Source: Candidatus Aminicenantota bacterium
GTDB lineage: Bacteria > Acidobacteriota > Aminicenantia > UBA2199
Length of the DNA: 51,177 bases
Reading direction: 5' to 3'
NCBI GenBank assembly: GCA_029938635.1
Contig: JAOZUQ010000014.1
Span: 1 to 51,177, forward strand
Below, piece by piece: positions 28,881 through 37,903 of this stretch. The notes under the pieces are model-generated. The model did no database searches, was not told the DNA's origin, and worked only from the letters and a program-made list of their open reading frames with translations. Position 1 is the first letter of the stretch. Every line of letters starts with the position of its first letter. Position numbers and translations under genes: made by a program.

Positions 28881-31263
28881 TAAAATTTGTTTATTTCTCA
28901 TTTTGCTGATTTTTTTATTTTCTGTTTCCTATACAAAGGAAGCCGTTTTTCCCGGCGCTGATGAGAAAACGCCATCCAGGGCCGAATATTTCAGCTGGAT
29001 AAATAACACAAACGAAGGGGCAACTGAGAAGCATACACAAATAAATCTCGATTTTTTCAAATGGCTGAAAGAAGAGTATGGAATGCAATTAGATATTTAC
29101 GCTTTTGATGCAGGAGCTATTGACGGGAAGCGCTTTTATGGGAGCATTAATTCAGATAGATTTAAACGACAATTTCCTAATGGTTTTGGCCCTGTTTATA
29201 ACAAGGCAAATAAATTGGGGATCCGATTGGGAATTTGGGGCGGCCCTGATGGTTTCGGGGATGATCCGGAGGAGGAGTGGGCACGGACAGAGCAGATGGT
29301 GAAATTATGCAGGGATTATCATTTTGCTTTATTCAAGCTTGATGCTGTTTGCGGCCCACTGCGGCCTGAAAAAGAAGATGCCTTTATCAATATGATGCAG
29401 CAATGCAGAAAGTATAGTTCTGATCTGATCCTTTTAAATCACAGGCTCGGCCTACAAAAAGCGAAGGCCTACGCTACTACATTTTTATGGGGTGGTGCAG
29501 AAACATATATAGATGTTTTTATGACAAACAATACTACAGCGCCGCATCACAGGGCAGGGGCAATTTCAAGAGGGTTGGTGCCGGGGCTTAAACGTCTCAC
29601 CGAAGATCATGGTGTTTGTATCTCTTCATGCCTAAATAATTGGGATGATGATCTTGTTTTACAGGCTTTTAACAGAAATCTGATCCTCTCTCCTCAAATC
29701 TATGGAAGTCCCTGGCTGTTGCGTGATGACGAGTTTCCCAAACTGGCGAGGATATTCAACTTACACAGAAAGTACAGGGGTATTCTTGTGGATGGAATTG
29801 TTTTGCCTGAAGCAAATTACGGGCCCTATGCAGTATCCCGCGGTAACGGTAAAACAAGACTGGTAACGTTCAGGAATCTCTCGTGGGTGCCCGTGGAATA
29901 TAAGGTTTCACTTGGTGAAGAGATCGGTATTTCAAGGAGTGGAAATGTTCAATTGATTCAAGTTCACCCATATGAAAAGTTTATTGGCAGTTTTGATTTT
30001 AATGAAAAAGTAAAAGTACGGGTTGAGCCATTCAGGGCGGCACTTTTTACAGCAACAACAGAGCATTATAATGAACCACTTATCAAGGGTACTCCCTTTA
30101 ATGTTGTTAGAAATACGGGTGATAAAAGTATAATGATCGATCTTCTGGGCGATCCCGGTACGGAAGTTATGTTCAGTCTTATGGATTTCGATAAATACGA
30201 ATGGGGAAAGATAAATGGCATTACAGACCATAAATTATTAAGGGGGGAAAAGAGTAAAGTTAAATTTTCCGGTAAAAAAATAATATCAGCTCACCACAGA
30301 TTAATTGGAGAATTAATAGAAGTGAATGTGCCTGATGATGCATCGGCATTATACGAAGTAACAGTTTTTGCAGCTGACAACAATGCTCTTGAGGTTCGGT
30401 CTTTTTTCCGGTCGGGAGAAACACATATTGATGCAGTGAAAAATGCCAGGGATGCTTTTTTTAAGCAAAAAGTTTTTATAGAAAGAGGGGTGTGGGATAG
30501 AAATCTGTTTGACTCAGATAAAACAACAGGATTCTGGCCATCTCAAAAATATGATATTGATCTACGGATCAAAAAAGGGACCTTGCGGCTGGATCTGGGC
30601 GAAGTTTCCGGAGTAGATGAGATCGTAATCCATGTACCGGACTATTTTTCGCTTCAGCCTCTGTTGCCGGGAGAAGGCAGTTATGTTGAGATCTCATCCG
30701 ATCTGCAGAAGTGGGAAACGATCACATATATTGCCGGATTAAAAATTACTATCCCGATTCATAAGAAAACACGATTCCTGCGATTTAAAGTTCAACCACA
30801 GCAAATCGTTGAAATAGAGGGATATAACAAAGGTAAGTTAATGGATCGTAGTAAATGGCGTGCCTCAAATTTGTTTGCACATGCCGATAAAATGCAATGT
30901 GTGAAAAGCTGGAAAGCGGAATGTATTCTGAAGGAGATCCCGAAAAACAGTTATTTGAGTGTAGCGATCAATGGTAAACATGGTGTAGAAGGTGCCTATG
31001 TTGCGGCGAAAATAGGCGGCAGGCTTGTAGGCGCACCCGACAGAGCTCCCTCCTTTCCGTCAAACACATGGGAATATGTTGCTGCAAAAAGAGATAAAAA
31101 TTATACTTATTACATCCCTTTAAATGATTCCCATATAGGAAAAAGAATTGAGGTCTATGTTCTTGGATATGACCTGGAGAACTTCATGATAAAACCTGAG
31201 GTTTGGATATCCTCTTTTGGTGACGCTAAAGAAAAAATAAGGATAGAGCTGAAGTCTAAATAA
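28873..31263 (+). CDS. Secreted GH-D-like glycosidase with C-terminal carbohydrate-binding-like domains
   Basis: A 796-residue secreted protein (signal peptide about 1-20). Residues 30-330 form a TIM barrel of the alpha-galactosidase-like superfamily (GH27/GH36-type clan GH-D). 'FKLDAV' with D157 matches the position of the nucleophile, and an acidic stretch in 'CLNNWDDD' could supply the acid/base. A beta domain follows, then a discoidin-like region (about 515-650) that may bind sugars, and a final beta-rich domain. The start at 28873 has AAGGAA ahead and overlaps the galT stop. The operon context supports activity on alpha-galactosides, but the exact family and specificity are inferred. Confidence 0.78.
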   Translation: MNNKICLFLILLIFLFSVSYTKEAVFPGADEKTPSRAEYFSWINNTNEGATEKHTQINLDFFKWLKEEYGMQLDIYAFDAGAIDGKRFYGSINSDRFKRQFPNGFGPVYNKANKLGIRLGIWGGPDGFGDDPEEEWARTEQMVKLCRDYHFALFKLDAVCGPLRPEKEDAFINMMQQCRKYSSDLILLNHRLGLQKAKAYATTFLWGGAETYIDVFMTNNTTAPHHRAGAISRGLVPGLKRLTEDHGVCISSCLNNWDDDLVLQAFNRNLILSPQIYGSPWLLRDDEFPKLARIFNLHRKYRGILVDGIVLPEANYGPYAVSRGNGKTRLVTFRNLSWVPVEYKVSLGEEIGISRSGNVQLIQVHPYEKFIGSFDFNEKVKVRVEPFRAALFTATTEHYNEPLIKGTPFNVVRNTGDKSIMIDLLGDPGTEVMFSLMDFDKYEWGKINGITDHKLLRGEKSKVKFSGKKIISAHHRLIGELIEVNVPDDASALYEVTVFAADNNALEVRSFFRSGETHIDAVKNARDAFFKQKVFIERGVWDRNLFDSDKTTGFWPSQKYDIDLRIKKGTLRLDLGEVSGVDEIVIHVPDYFSLQPLLPGEGSYVEISSDLQKWETITYIAGLKITIPIHKKTRFLRFKVQPQQIVEIEGYNKGKLMDRSKWRASNLFAHADKMQCVKSWKAECILKEIPKNSYLSVAINGKHGVEGAYVAAKIGGRLVGAPDRAPSFPSNTWEYVAAKRDKNYTYYIPLNDSHIGKRIEVYVLGYDLENFMIKPEVWISSFGDAKEKIRIELKSK

Positions 31264-31274
31264 CGGGAGAAATA

Positions 31275-33239
31275 ATGCATAAAATAAAAATACTGACAAT
31301 TATTTTTTTATTACCTATTCTGATCTCTGCAAAAGAAAGAGGGGAAGAATATAAAATAAATTCTCCTGACAAAAAGATCGAATTTAAGCTGAAATTCAAT
31401 AATAAGATACAGATCTCAATTGATTATAACGGAGTTTCCATTTTGAATCCTTCTGAAATTTCAATGAATTTAAGTACAGGAATTCTTGGATACAATCCAC
31501 AGGTGGAGAAAGTTGAAAGAAATGAGATCCTTGAAGTTTTGCATCCCGTTGTCAGGGTTAAAGAGGCAATCATAAATAACCGCTGTAATGAATTGATAAT
31601 TCATTTTAAGAAGGGTTATTATCTGACGCTCAGGGCTTATAATAATGGTGTTGCATATCGGTTCGGAACAAATATCGGAGTAGATATTACGGTAATGTCC
31701 GAAACGGGGATATATGAATTTCCTGAAAATCACATGATGTGGTGGGGGGAGGAAAAACGTTTCCAGTCACATAACCAGGTTTATTTTGATTACAGATCAT
31801 TAAAAAAAACAAATCCTGCAGATCTGGCAAGCTTACCCTTGATTCTAAATCCTGCCGAAGGGCCGAAAATTGTAATTACTGAAACCGATCTGATTGATTA
31901 TCCGGGGATGTGGCTCAGAGGGGGGAATAGCAATAAGCTGTTTCGTGTTTCTGCTAAATATCCTAAGGTCACAGGTAAAAGATCAGACAGGAAATTGCCA
32001 ATTTTGAAAAGGGAAAATTATATAGCCAAAACTTCCGGGACAAGGACCTTCCCCTGGCGAATTTTTGCTATTGCTGAAAATGATGCTGATCTGATTAAAA
32101 ATCAATTAACTTATATTTTAGCCTCGCCACTCAGGATAGATGATTCTTCATGGATACAGCCCGGCAAAGTGGCATGGGACTGGTGGAATGCAAACAACAT
32201 CTATGGTGTAGATTTTAAGGCAGGAGTTAATACTAAAACCTACAAATACTATATCGATTTTGCCGCAGCTTACAATATAGAAAATATTCTATTGGATGAA
32301 GGCTGGTACACTTTGGGAGATCTGTCATCGATCTCTCCCGAGATAGATATAGAAGAAATATTGTCCTATGCAAAAGAGAAAAAGGTTGGTGTTTTCCTGT
32401 GGTGTGTCTGGAAAACCCTGGAAGATCAGCTGGAAAGATCGCTGGATCAATTTGAAGTCTGGGGCATAAGAGGAATTAAAGTGGATTTTATGAACCGGGA
32501 TGATCAAGAGATGGTTAATTTCTATCACAAGATTGCGCACAAAGCTGCCGAGCACCATTTGTTGGTTAATTTTCATGGCTCATTTAAACCTGCGGGAATC
32601 AGGAGAATGTATCCTAATGTTCTGACCCGGGAAGGGGTGAATGGAGGGGAGCAGTTTAAGTGGAGTACACGTCAAACGCCTGAACATGATCTCATTATTC
32701 CGTTCGGCAGAATGATGGCAGGCCCCATGGATTATACTCCGGGTGCTATGAACAATGCACAACAAAAAGATTTTAAACCGATTTTTGAAACACCTATGAG
32801 CATGGGAACCCGATGTCATCAATTGGCCATGTTCGTTTGCTATGAAAGTCCTTTGCAAATGTTGTGTGACACCCCTTCCAATTATTATAAAGAGCCTGAA
32901 TGCATGGAGTTTTTATCTTCTGTTCCTACCGTATGGGATGAAACCGTTGTTCTTGAAGCCCGGGTCTCTGATTATTTGCTGATAGCACGAAGGCATGGTG
33001 ACGAATGGTATGTTGGCGGAATGGCCGACTGGAATGGCAGGGACCTGGATCTGGATCTCTCTTTTCTACCTGAAGGCAAATTATTTGAAATGGTCCTCTA
33101 TACGGACGGGATAAACGCCGATAGAATTGCTATAGATTATAAACAGACCAGATTGATTGTTGACAACGCATACAATCGGCAGATCCATCTCGCTAAAGGG
33201 GGAGGGCTGGCTATAATGCTCAAACCACATCAAAAATAA
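31275..33239 (+). CDS. GH97 glycoside hydrolase, probable retaining alpha-galactosidase
   Basis: A 654-residue secreted enzyme (signal peptide about 1-19) with the GH97 three-domain pattern: N-terminal beta-sandwich, TIM barrel (about 290-560) and a C-terminal beta domain. In GH97 the retaining alpha-galactosidases use an Asp nucleophile where the inverting SusB-type alpha-glucosidases do not. Here D404 in 'GIKVDFMNRDDQ' fits the retaining type, and the nearby 'TREGVNGGEQ' offers the acid/base Glu. GH97 enzymes need Ca2+. It starts 11 bases after the preceding glycosidase gene and is the last gene of the galactoside operon. Confidence 0.9.
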   Translation: MHKIKILTIIFLLPILISAKERGEEYKINSPDKKIEFKLKFNNKIQISIDYNGVSILNPSEISMNLSTGILGYNPQVEKVERNEILEVLHPVVRVKEAIINNRCNELIIHFKKGYYLTLRAYNNGVAYRFGTNIGVDITVMSETGIYEFPENHMMWWGEEKRFQSHNQVYFDYRSLKKTNPADLASLPLILNPAEGPKIVITETDLIDYPGMWLRGGNSNKLFRVSAKYPKVTGKRSDRKLPILKRENYIAKTSGTRTFPWRIFAIAENDADLIKNQLTYILASPLRIDDSSWIQPGKVAWDWWNANNIYGVDFKAGVNTKTYKYYIDFAAAYNIENILLDEGWYTLGDLSSISPEIDIEEILSYAKEKKVGVFLWCVWKTLEDQLERSLDQFEVWGIRGIKVDFMNRDDQEMVNFYHKIAHKAAEHHLLVNFHGSFKPAGIRRMYPNVLTREGVNGGEQFKWSTRQTPEHDLIIPFGRMMAGPMDYTPGAMNNAQQKDFKPIFETPMSMGTRCHQLAMFVCYESPLQMLCDTPSNYYKEPECMEFLSSVPTVWDETVVLEARVSDYLLIARRHGDEWYVGGMADWNGRDLDLDLSFLPEGKLFEMVLYTDGINADRIAIDYKQTRLIVDNAYNRQIHLAKGGGLAIMLKPHQK

Positions 33240-33246
33240 AAAAAAA

Positions 33247-33267
33247 GGGCGGATCAAAGATCCGCCC
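33247..33267 (-). terminator. Intrinsic terminator of the ATP sulfurylase gene, possibly bidirectional
   Basis: A perfect 9-bp stem pairs GGGCGGATC (33247-33255) with GATCCGCCC (33259-33267) around a 3-base loop. On the minus strand it is followed directly by a T-run (the complement of the A-run at 33238-33246), making a textbook terminator 26 bases after the sat stop. On the plus strand it lies just after the GH97 stop and is followed by AT-rich sequence, so it may also end the galactoside transcript. Confidence 0.9.
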
Positions 33268-33292
33268 CTATGTAATTATTTTAATTGTTTTA

Positions 33293-34486
33293 TTATTTTC
33301 CGGCTTCTGATCTGTAAAATTCACCCAGTATTTCTGCAACTTCAGGCCTTGAGAATTCTATGGGGAGTTTCTCACCGTTTGCAAGCAATTCTCTTACTTT
33401 GGTACCTGACAGGAATACCCAGTCATCTCTGCCATGGTCATCAACAGAGTTCATCATGATAACTTTATTAAGTTTCTTCGACCATGCTGTATGGTCGGCT
33501 TTGAATATCTCAATTTCAAGAGCATCTGCAGGAACTTCATCATCAAATATCTTCTGAGCATCAAATGGCCCGTAATATGAACCGACACCTGCATGATCAC
33601 GTCCTACAATAAGGTGGGTACAACCACTATTTTGCCTGAACAATGCATGGAGGACTGCTTCTCTCGGACCTGCATAAAGCATGTCAAATCCGTAACCGGT
33701 TATCATCACTGTGTTCGGTGGGAAATAGAGGTCAACCATCTTTCTGATTGAGGCATCTCTGACCGGAGCGGGAATATCTCCTTTCTTCAGTTTACCAAGG
33801 AGCATATGAATAAGAATTCCGTCTGCATTAACTCCATCTTTTGCCATTTTGCACAACTCTTCGTGCGCTCTGTGCATCGGGTTCCTTGTCTGAAATGCCA
33901 CAACCTTTTCCCATCCCAATTTTCCGATCTCTTCTCTGATCTGGTATGCGGTTCTGAATGTTTCCGGAAATTCAGTTTCAAAATATGAAAAATTCAACAC
34001 TTCTATAGAGCCGGATACGATAAAATTACCAAGGCTTTCCCATATAGAGAGGCCGGGGTGTTCTGTATCGTCAGTTCCGTACACTTTATCGCCGATCATT
34101 TTTTTATCGGCATCTGACAACTCTTCGATTGCTTCAACAGTCTGAATTGCTAATACAGGATTCCCGTCAACATTCGGGTCTTTTAAAGCGATTCTGTTTC
34201 CTGGTTTAATCGATCCGGCATCTTCAACAAGGTTTAAAACCGGAACAGGGAAAAATATTCCCTCAGATGTATACATCTTTTCTGCAACACTTTTTGCGTC
34301 AGCAAGGTTCATATATCCTTTGAGTGGATTGAAATATCCACTTCCAAGCATTACTGCATTTGCAGCAGCCTGGGAACTAACTACTATTGAGGTCAGGCCT
34401 GCAGCCTCTTTTAATAATTCTTCTCTCTTACTATTATCCTGTACATATAATGGATTGAGAGTATCCGAACCGTGTGGTTTGATCAT
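33293..34486 (-). CDS. sat: Sulfate adenylyltransferase (ATP sulfurylase)
   Basis: A 397-residue monofunctional ATP sulfurylase of the Sat type, which makes adenosine 5'-phosphosulfate from sulfate and ATP (or the reverse). Hallmarks are 'QTRNPMHRAHE' with the HxxH nucleotidyltransferase motif, 'GRDHAGVGSYYGP' and 'SGTKVRELL'. The start at 34486 is supported by AAAAGGAG. The type is shared by assimilatory and dissimilatory organisms. APS reductase, APS kinase and sulfate permease genes are not in the window, so its direction cannot be told here. It is a single-gene transcript with its own terminator. Confidence 0.95.
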   Translation of the reverse strand: MIKPHGSDTLNPLYVQDNSKREELLKEAAGLTSIVVSSQAAANAVMLGSGYFNPLKGYMNLADAKSVAEKMYTSEGIFFPVPVLNLVEDAGSIKPGNRIALKDPNVDGNPVLAIQTVEAIEELSDADKKMIGDKVYGTDDTEHPGLSIWESLGNFIVSGSIEVLNFSYFETEFPETFRTAYQIREEIGKLGWEKVVAFQTRNPMHRAHEELCKMAKDGVNADGILIHMLLGKLKKGDIPAPVRDASIRKMVDLYFPPNTVMITGYGFDMLYAGPREAVLHALFRQNSGCTHLIVGRDHAGVGSYYGPFDAQKIFDDEVPADALEIEIFKADHTAWSKKLNKVIMMNSVDDHGRDDWVFLSGTKVRELLANGEKLPIEFSRPEVAEILGEFYRSEAGK

Positions 34487-34542
34487 AAATTTCTCCTTTT
34501 TTTTGATTATTTTCAATCAGATATAATAAAAATTTAAGGTGA

Positions 34543-34839
34543 ATTATATACCAATATCGGGTAAACATCAAATGGGTGTACAGGAGGGCACTCAAAACAG
34601 TTTATGTGATCACTAACATGAGAGCGATAACGATTGTAGGTGGAAGAATAGTGACAATTCGCAGTTATCCTCCGGAAGAACTTAAAAATATTTACCGGAA
34701 AGAAAAACACGACGGTACAGGGGATGCTATATTTGACAAGAAGGAGAGGTTGGATTCAGGTGGAGAGAGTCACAAGGAGTATTTGAAGTTTTCATGGATA
34801 AAAAATCCTAAAGAGGTCGAAAGTTTTTTAAAAAACTAG
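34543..34839 (+). pseudogene. Remnant of a bacterial PH-domain-like membrane protein
   Basis: The frame open from 34543 encodes the C-terminal portion of a bacterial PH-like domain protein: 'TVYVITNMRAITIVGG', 'IRSYPPEELKNI' and a 'DGTGDAIF' turn, patterns usual in that family. The N-terminal membrane part is missing and the only start options are a GTG at 34576 and an internal ATG at 34618, neither with a sensible ribosome site. I read it as a 5'-truncated gene rather than a genuine small protein; a translated short form cannot be excluded. Confidence 0.42.
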
Positions 34840-34986
34840 CTGAAAAGAGTGATGGCGTTTAATTGAAAAAAAGATATTAAAACAGGATGAGAGACCAAAA
34901 ACTTCATAACTTTTTTTTGTGATAAATTTAACTTTGTTGAAATTGTTATTAAATTAATTATATTATTATTTGTTCGACTAATTCAG

Positions 34987-35379
34987 ATGCCCATCAAAAT
35001 TAAATATACAGAAGATGGTTTGGGGATTAAGTACATTGCCTATGGTCTGGTGACAGGGAATGACATAATTGAAGCTAACAAAGATATCTATAGTAGAAAA
35101 GATTTTTCAAACTATAGATATAAGATTGCTGACCGAACCGAATGTACAGAATATCGTGTGAATGGTTCTGAAGTAAGAGTAATAGCAGATCAGGAAAAGG
35201 AAGCGGCTAAGATAAACTCGGATTTTATTGTGGCTCTTATTTCAAAATCTGACAATCAATATGGAATGACGAGAATGTACCATGCTTATATGGGGGATGA
35301 GGGGTTTTTGTCAGAAGTGTTCAGTGATGAGAAAAGTGCGGTCGCCTGGATAAATAAACAATTAAATAAATCTGATTAA
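34987..35379 (+). CDS. SpoIIAA/STAS-like small protein
   Basis: A 130-residue soluble protein whose pattern 'GLGIKYIAYGLVTGNDIIEAN', then 'YRYKIADRTECTEY', ending in an alpha-helical 'SDEKSAVAWINKQL', resembles SpoIIAA-like/STAS-fold proteins of environmental bacteria. It has no signal peptide or membrane segment. It stands alone in an AT-rich region, and the ATG has no clear ribosome site. Function unknown. Confidence 0.6.
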   Translation: MPIKIKYTEDGLGIKYIAYGLVTGNDIIEANKDIYSRKDFSNYRYKIADRTECTEYRVNGSEVRVIADQEKEAAKINSDFIVALISKSDNQYGMTRMYHAYMGDEGFLSEVFSDEKSAVAWINKQLNKSD

Positions 35380-35606
35380 ATAAATATTGAATTTTTTTAA
35401 TTAAATTCGGATAAAGATGAGAATAAAAAATCGAGTAATATTTATAATTGTACACCTTATAAAATTGATATCCCTGATATGACCGCCAGTGAAGGGATTT
35501 TTCTATTTGATAAAAATAGTTTTACAAGTATTCTCGCTCTGCTTATTTCACAGATAATGGTAGTATATATTAAGCTTGAATGATTATGGTTGTTTATAAA
35601 TGAAGA

Positions 35607-36371
35607 ATGGAAATAGATAGTATGAATACCGAATTGATACAAAAAGCTGCTGATCTAATTCTCAACTCTTCAAGGACAACTGCATTTACAGGTGCTGGAA
35701 TATCTGTTGAGAGCGGGGTCCCTCCCTTCCGTGGTGAGGGCGGGCTATGGGACAAATATGATCCGCAGGTCCTTGAGATCGGATATTTCAATATGAATCC
35801 TGATGAGTCATGGAAGGTAATTAAGGAGATATTCTACGATTTTTTTGAAAATGTGAAGCCGAACAGGGCACATTTTGTTCTTGCGGAGCTGGAGGAGATG
35901 GGACATCTTCATTCCGTTATAACTCAGAACATAGATAACCTCCATTATGATGCCGGCAGCAAAGAAGTTTTTGAGTTTCACGGAAACTCGAGGGACCTTG
36001 TCTGTGTCGGATGTGGACATAAAGAATCTTCACGGAATATAGATCTTGAAAAACTTCCACCCAGGTGTGAAAAATGTAATTCTGTATTAAAACCCGATTT
36101 TGTATTTTTCGGCGAGCCGATCCCGATCGAAGAAAACCGGAAATCCTGGAAAGAAGTAAAAAACGCGGACCTGTTCCTGGTGATAGGCACTTCAGGTGAA
36201 ATAATGCCTGCCTCAATGATCCCGTATGAAGCAAAAAAAAAGGGAAAAAAGATTGTTGAAGTGAATATTTCTCCTTCAAATTATACAAATAAAATAACTG
36301 ATATTTTCCTTAAGGGGAAAGCTTCGGTTGTAATGGACGAACTTTTAAAGGAAATAAAAAGATTGAGTTAA
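35607..36371 (+). CDS. Sir2-family NAD-dependent protein deacylase
   Basis: A 254-residue sirtuin. The NAD-binding 'TGAGISVESGVPPFRG', the 'TQNIDNLH' loop, the catalytic His in 'EFHGN', four zinc cysteines in two pairs ('CVGCGH' and 'CEKCNS') and 'PDFVFFGEPIP' are all present. The Tyr-x-x-Arg pair that marks desuccinylase-type bacterial CobB (Y92/R95 in E. coli) is here Tyr-Asp-Phe-Phe, so deacetylation is more likely than desuccinylation. A second in-frame ATG at 35622 is an equally possible start. Confidence 0.92.
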   Translation: MEIDSMNTELIQKAADLILNSSRTTAFTGAGISVESGVPPFRGEGGLWDKYDPQVLEIGYFNMNPDESWKVIKEIFYDFFENVKPNRAHFVLAELEEMGHLHSVITQNIDNLHYDAGSKEVFEFHGNSRDLVCVGCGHKESSRNIDLEKLPPRCEKCNSVLKPDFVFFGEPIPIEENRKSWKEVKNADLFLVIGTSGEIMPASMIPYEAKKKGKKIVEVNISPSNYTNKITDIFLKGKASVVMDELLKEIKRLS

Positions 36372-36449
36372 ATTATTATATGTTTTGGATGACAATAAAG
36401 TCCTGGATTCTATATAAATTTTGTAAAAAAAATTAAAGTAAACAATGTT

Positions 36450-36569
36450 ATGTGGTTACACCTGAAGAATTTACGAAACCGCTTTGACAGAAATCAATCT
36501 TTGCCTGATGATCACTGGAGAATGTGCCTGCACTATGCAATACTCTTTAATAGTAGAAGAAGGGAATAA
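36450..36569 (+). CDS. Possible 39-residue leader ORF
   Basis: A short frame from ATG 36450 to TAA 36567-36569 ends two bases before the saccharopine dehydrogenase ATG. The predicted peptide is basic and polar with no recognisable domain. The surrounding sequence is less AT-rich than neighbouring spacers. It could be a small gene, a fragment of a lost one, or chance; no ribosome site was seen. Confidence 0.2.
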   Translation: MWLHLKNLRNRFDRNQSLPDDHWRMCLHYAILFNSRRRE

Positions 36570-36571
36570 AC

Positions 36572-37888
36572 ATGAAAAAAATAGCAGTGCTGGGTGCAGG
36601 TTATGTAGTAAAACCAATGATCGATTATTTTATTGATATTTGTAAATATGAAGTTATTGTTGCAACAAGGACTGTATCAAAGGCAGAAAAAATAATTGAA
36701 GGGAGACAGCTTGGTACTTCTGTCAGCTGGACAATTGATCAGGTTGATGTTCTGGAAAAAATTATCATTGATGTAGATCTTGTTGTTGTTATGATACCCA
36801 GATCTTGTCATTCCGTAGTTGCCGAACTATGTCTGAAACATAAAACTACTATGATAACAACAGACTTTAAACACCCCGGAATTGCCTGTTTCGATGAAGA
36901 GGCAAAAAAACAGGACACACTTATTCTTACTGAACTTGGTGAAGATCCCGGGCTTGATAATATGGGTCTGAAACAAATGATCGATAAAGTGCATTCCAGG
37001 GGAGGGGAAATAACAAAAATTGATTCCTACGGGGCAGGATTACCTTCATTTGAGCATAATCGAAATCCATGGGGTTATAAATTCTCATGGGACCCGAACG
37101 GACTTATGCGCTCAGCAGTTTCCCCTGCCACATATCAGATAGAGGGAAAAATTATCGAAGTACCTGCAAAGTTTGAACACCATAAATTAGTAAATATTCA
37201 CGGGATCGGTATATTTGAAACTTATCCGAGTAATGATAGTACCCGATATTTGAAAGAATTCGGATTAGAAAAGAACATTTCTATCTACAAAGGATTACTA
37301 AGGTATACAGGTTATTGCAATACCATGGTAAATCTTCTGAAAATTAAATTGATTGAAAATAAAGAAGAGAAGAATTTTGAGAATACTACATATGCTGAAT
37401 TTATTGCTGATCTCATCGGCTCTCCAAATACAGAAGATATAAGAGGTAAATTTGCCGGAGCATTAAATTTGGATGCTAATGATGATTTTGTAAAAAAATT
37501 AGATTGGCTCGGTTTATTTGATGATATTCAGATATCAATAAGCAATGGAACAAATTCAAATCTCCTTGTGGACCTGATGCTTAAAAAAATGGGATACGAG
37601 CCTCATGAAAAAGATATGATAATTGTTCATAACGAGATGGTTGTTGAGTTTACCGATAGAAAAGAGAAACAAATTTCCAGCATGATGGTAGAAGGTATTC
37701 CGAATGGTGATTCCGCCATGGCAAGGGCTGTCTCTCTCCCACCGGCTATCGCTGCAAAATTGATCCTGGAAGGAAAAATTTCAAAAACAGGTGTTTGTAT
37801 ACCTTCTGAAAAAGTAATGTATGAACCTATTTTAAAGGAGATGGAAATATTTGGTTTTTCATTTAAAAATGAGACGTTTATTTTATAA
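36572..37888 (+). CDS. Saccharopine dehydrogenase (LYS9/AASS C-terminal type)
   Basis: A 438-residue NAD(P)-dependent enzyme with an N-terminal Rossmann motif 'VLGAGYVVKPMIDY', an acidic segment 'ELGEDPGLDNMG' and 'YGAGLPSFEHNRNPWGYKFSW', typical of the glutamate-forming saccharopine dehydrogenase/reductase. It interconverts saccharopine with glutamate and aminoadipate semialdehyde, in lysine degradation or, in fungi, synthesis. The lysine-ketoglutarate reductase partner is not adjacent. GAAGGGAA precedes the ATG. The gene begins a same-strand run through about 41.3 kb. Confidence 0.92.
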   Translation: MKKIAVLGAGYVVKPMIDYFIDICKYEVIVATRTVSKAEKIIEGRQLGTSVSWTIDQVDVLEKIIIDVDLVVVMIPRSCHSVVAELCLKHKTTMITTDFKHPGIACFDEEAKKQDTLILTELGEDPGLDNMGLKQMIDKVHSRGGEITKIDSYGAGLPSFEHNRNPWGYKFSWDPNGLMRSAVSPATYQIEGKIIEVPAKFEHHKLVNIHGIGIFETYPSNDSTRYLKEFGLEKNISIYKGLLRYTGYCNTMVNLLKIKLIENKEEKNFENTTYAEFIADLIGSPNTEDIRGKFAGALNLDANDDFVKKLDWLGLFDDIQISISNGTNSNLLVDLMLKKMGYEPHEKDMIIVHNEMVVEFTDRKEKQISSMMVEGIPNGDSAMARAVSLPPAIAAKLILEGKISKTGVCIPSEKVMYEPILKEMEIFGFSFKNETFIL

Positions 37889-37903
37889 AAGGAGAAATGT
37901 GGA

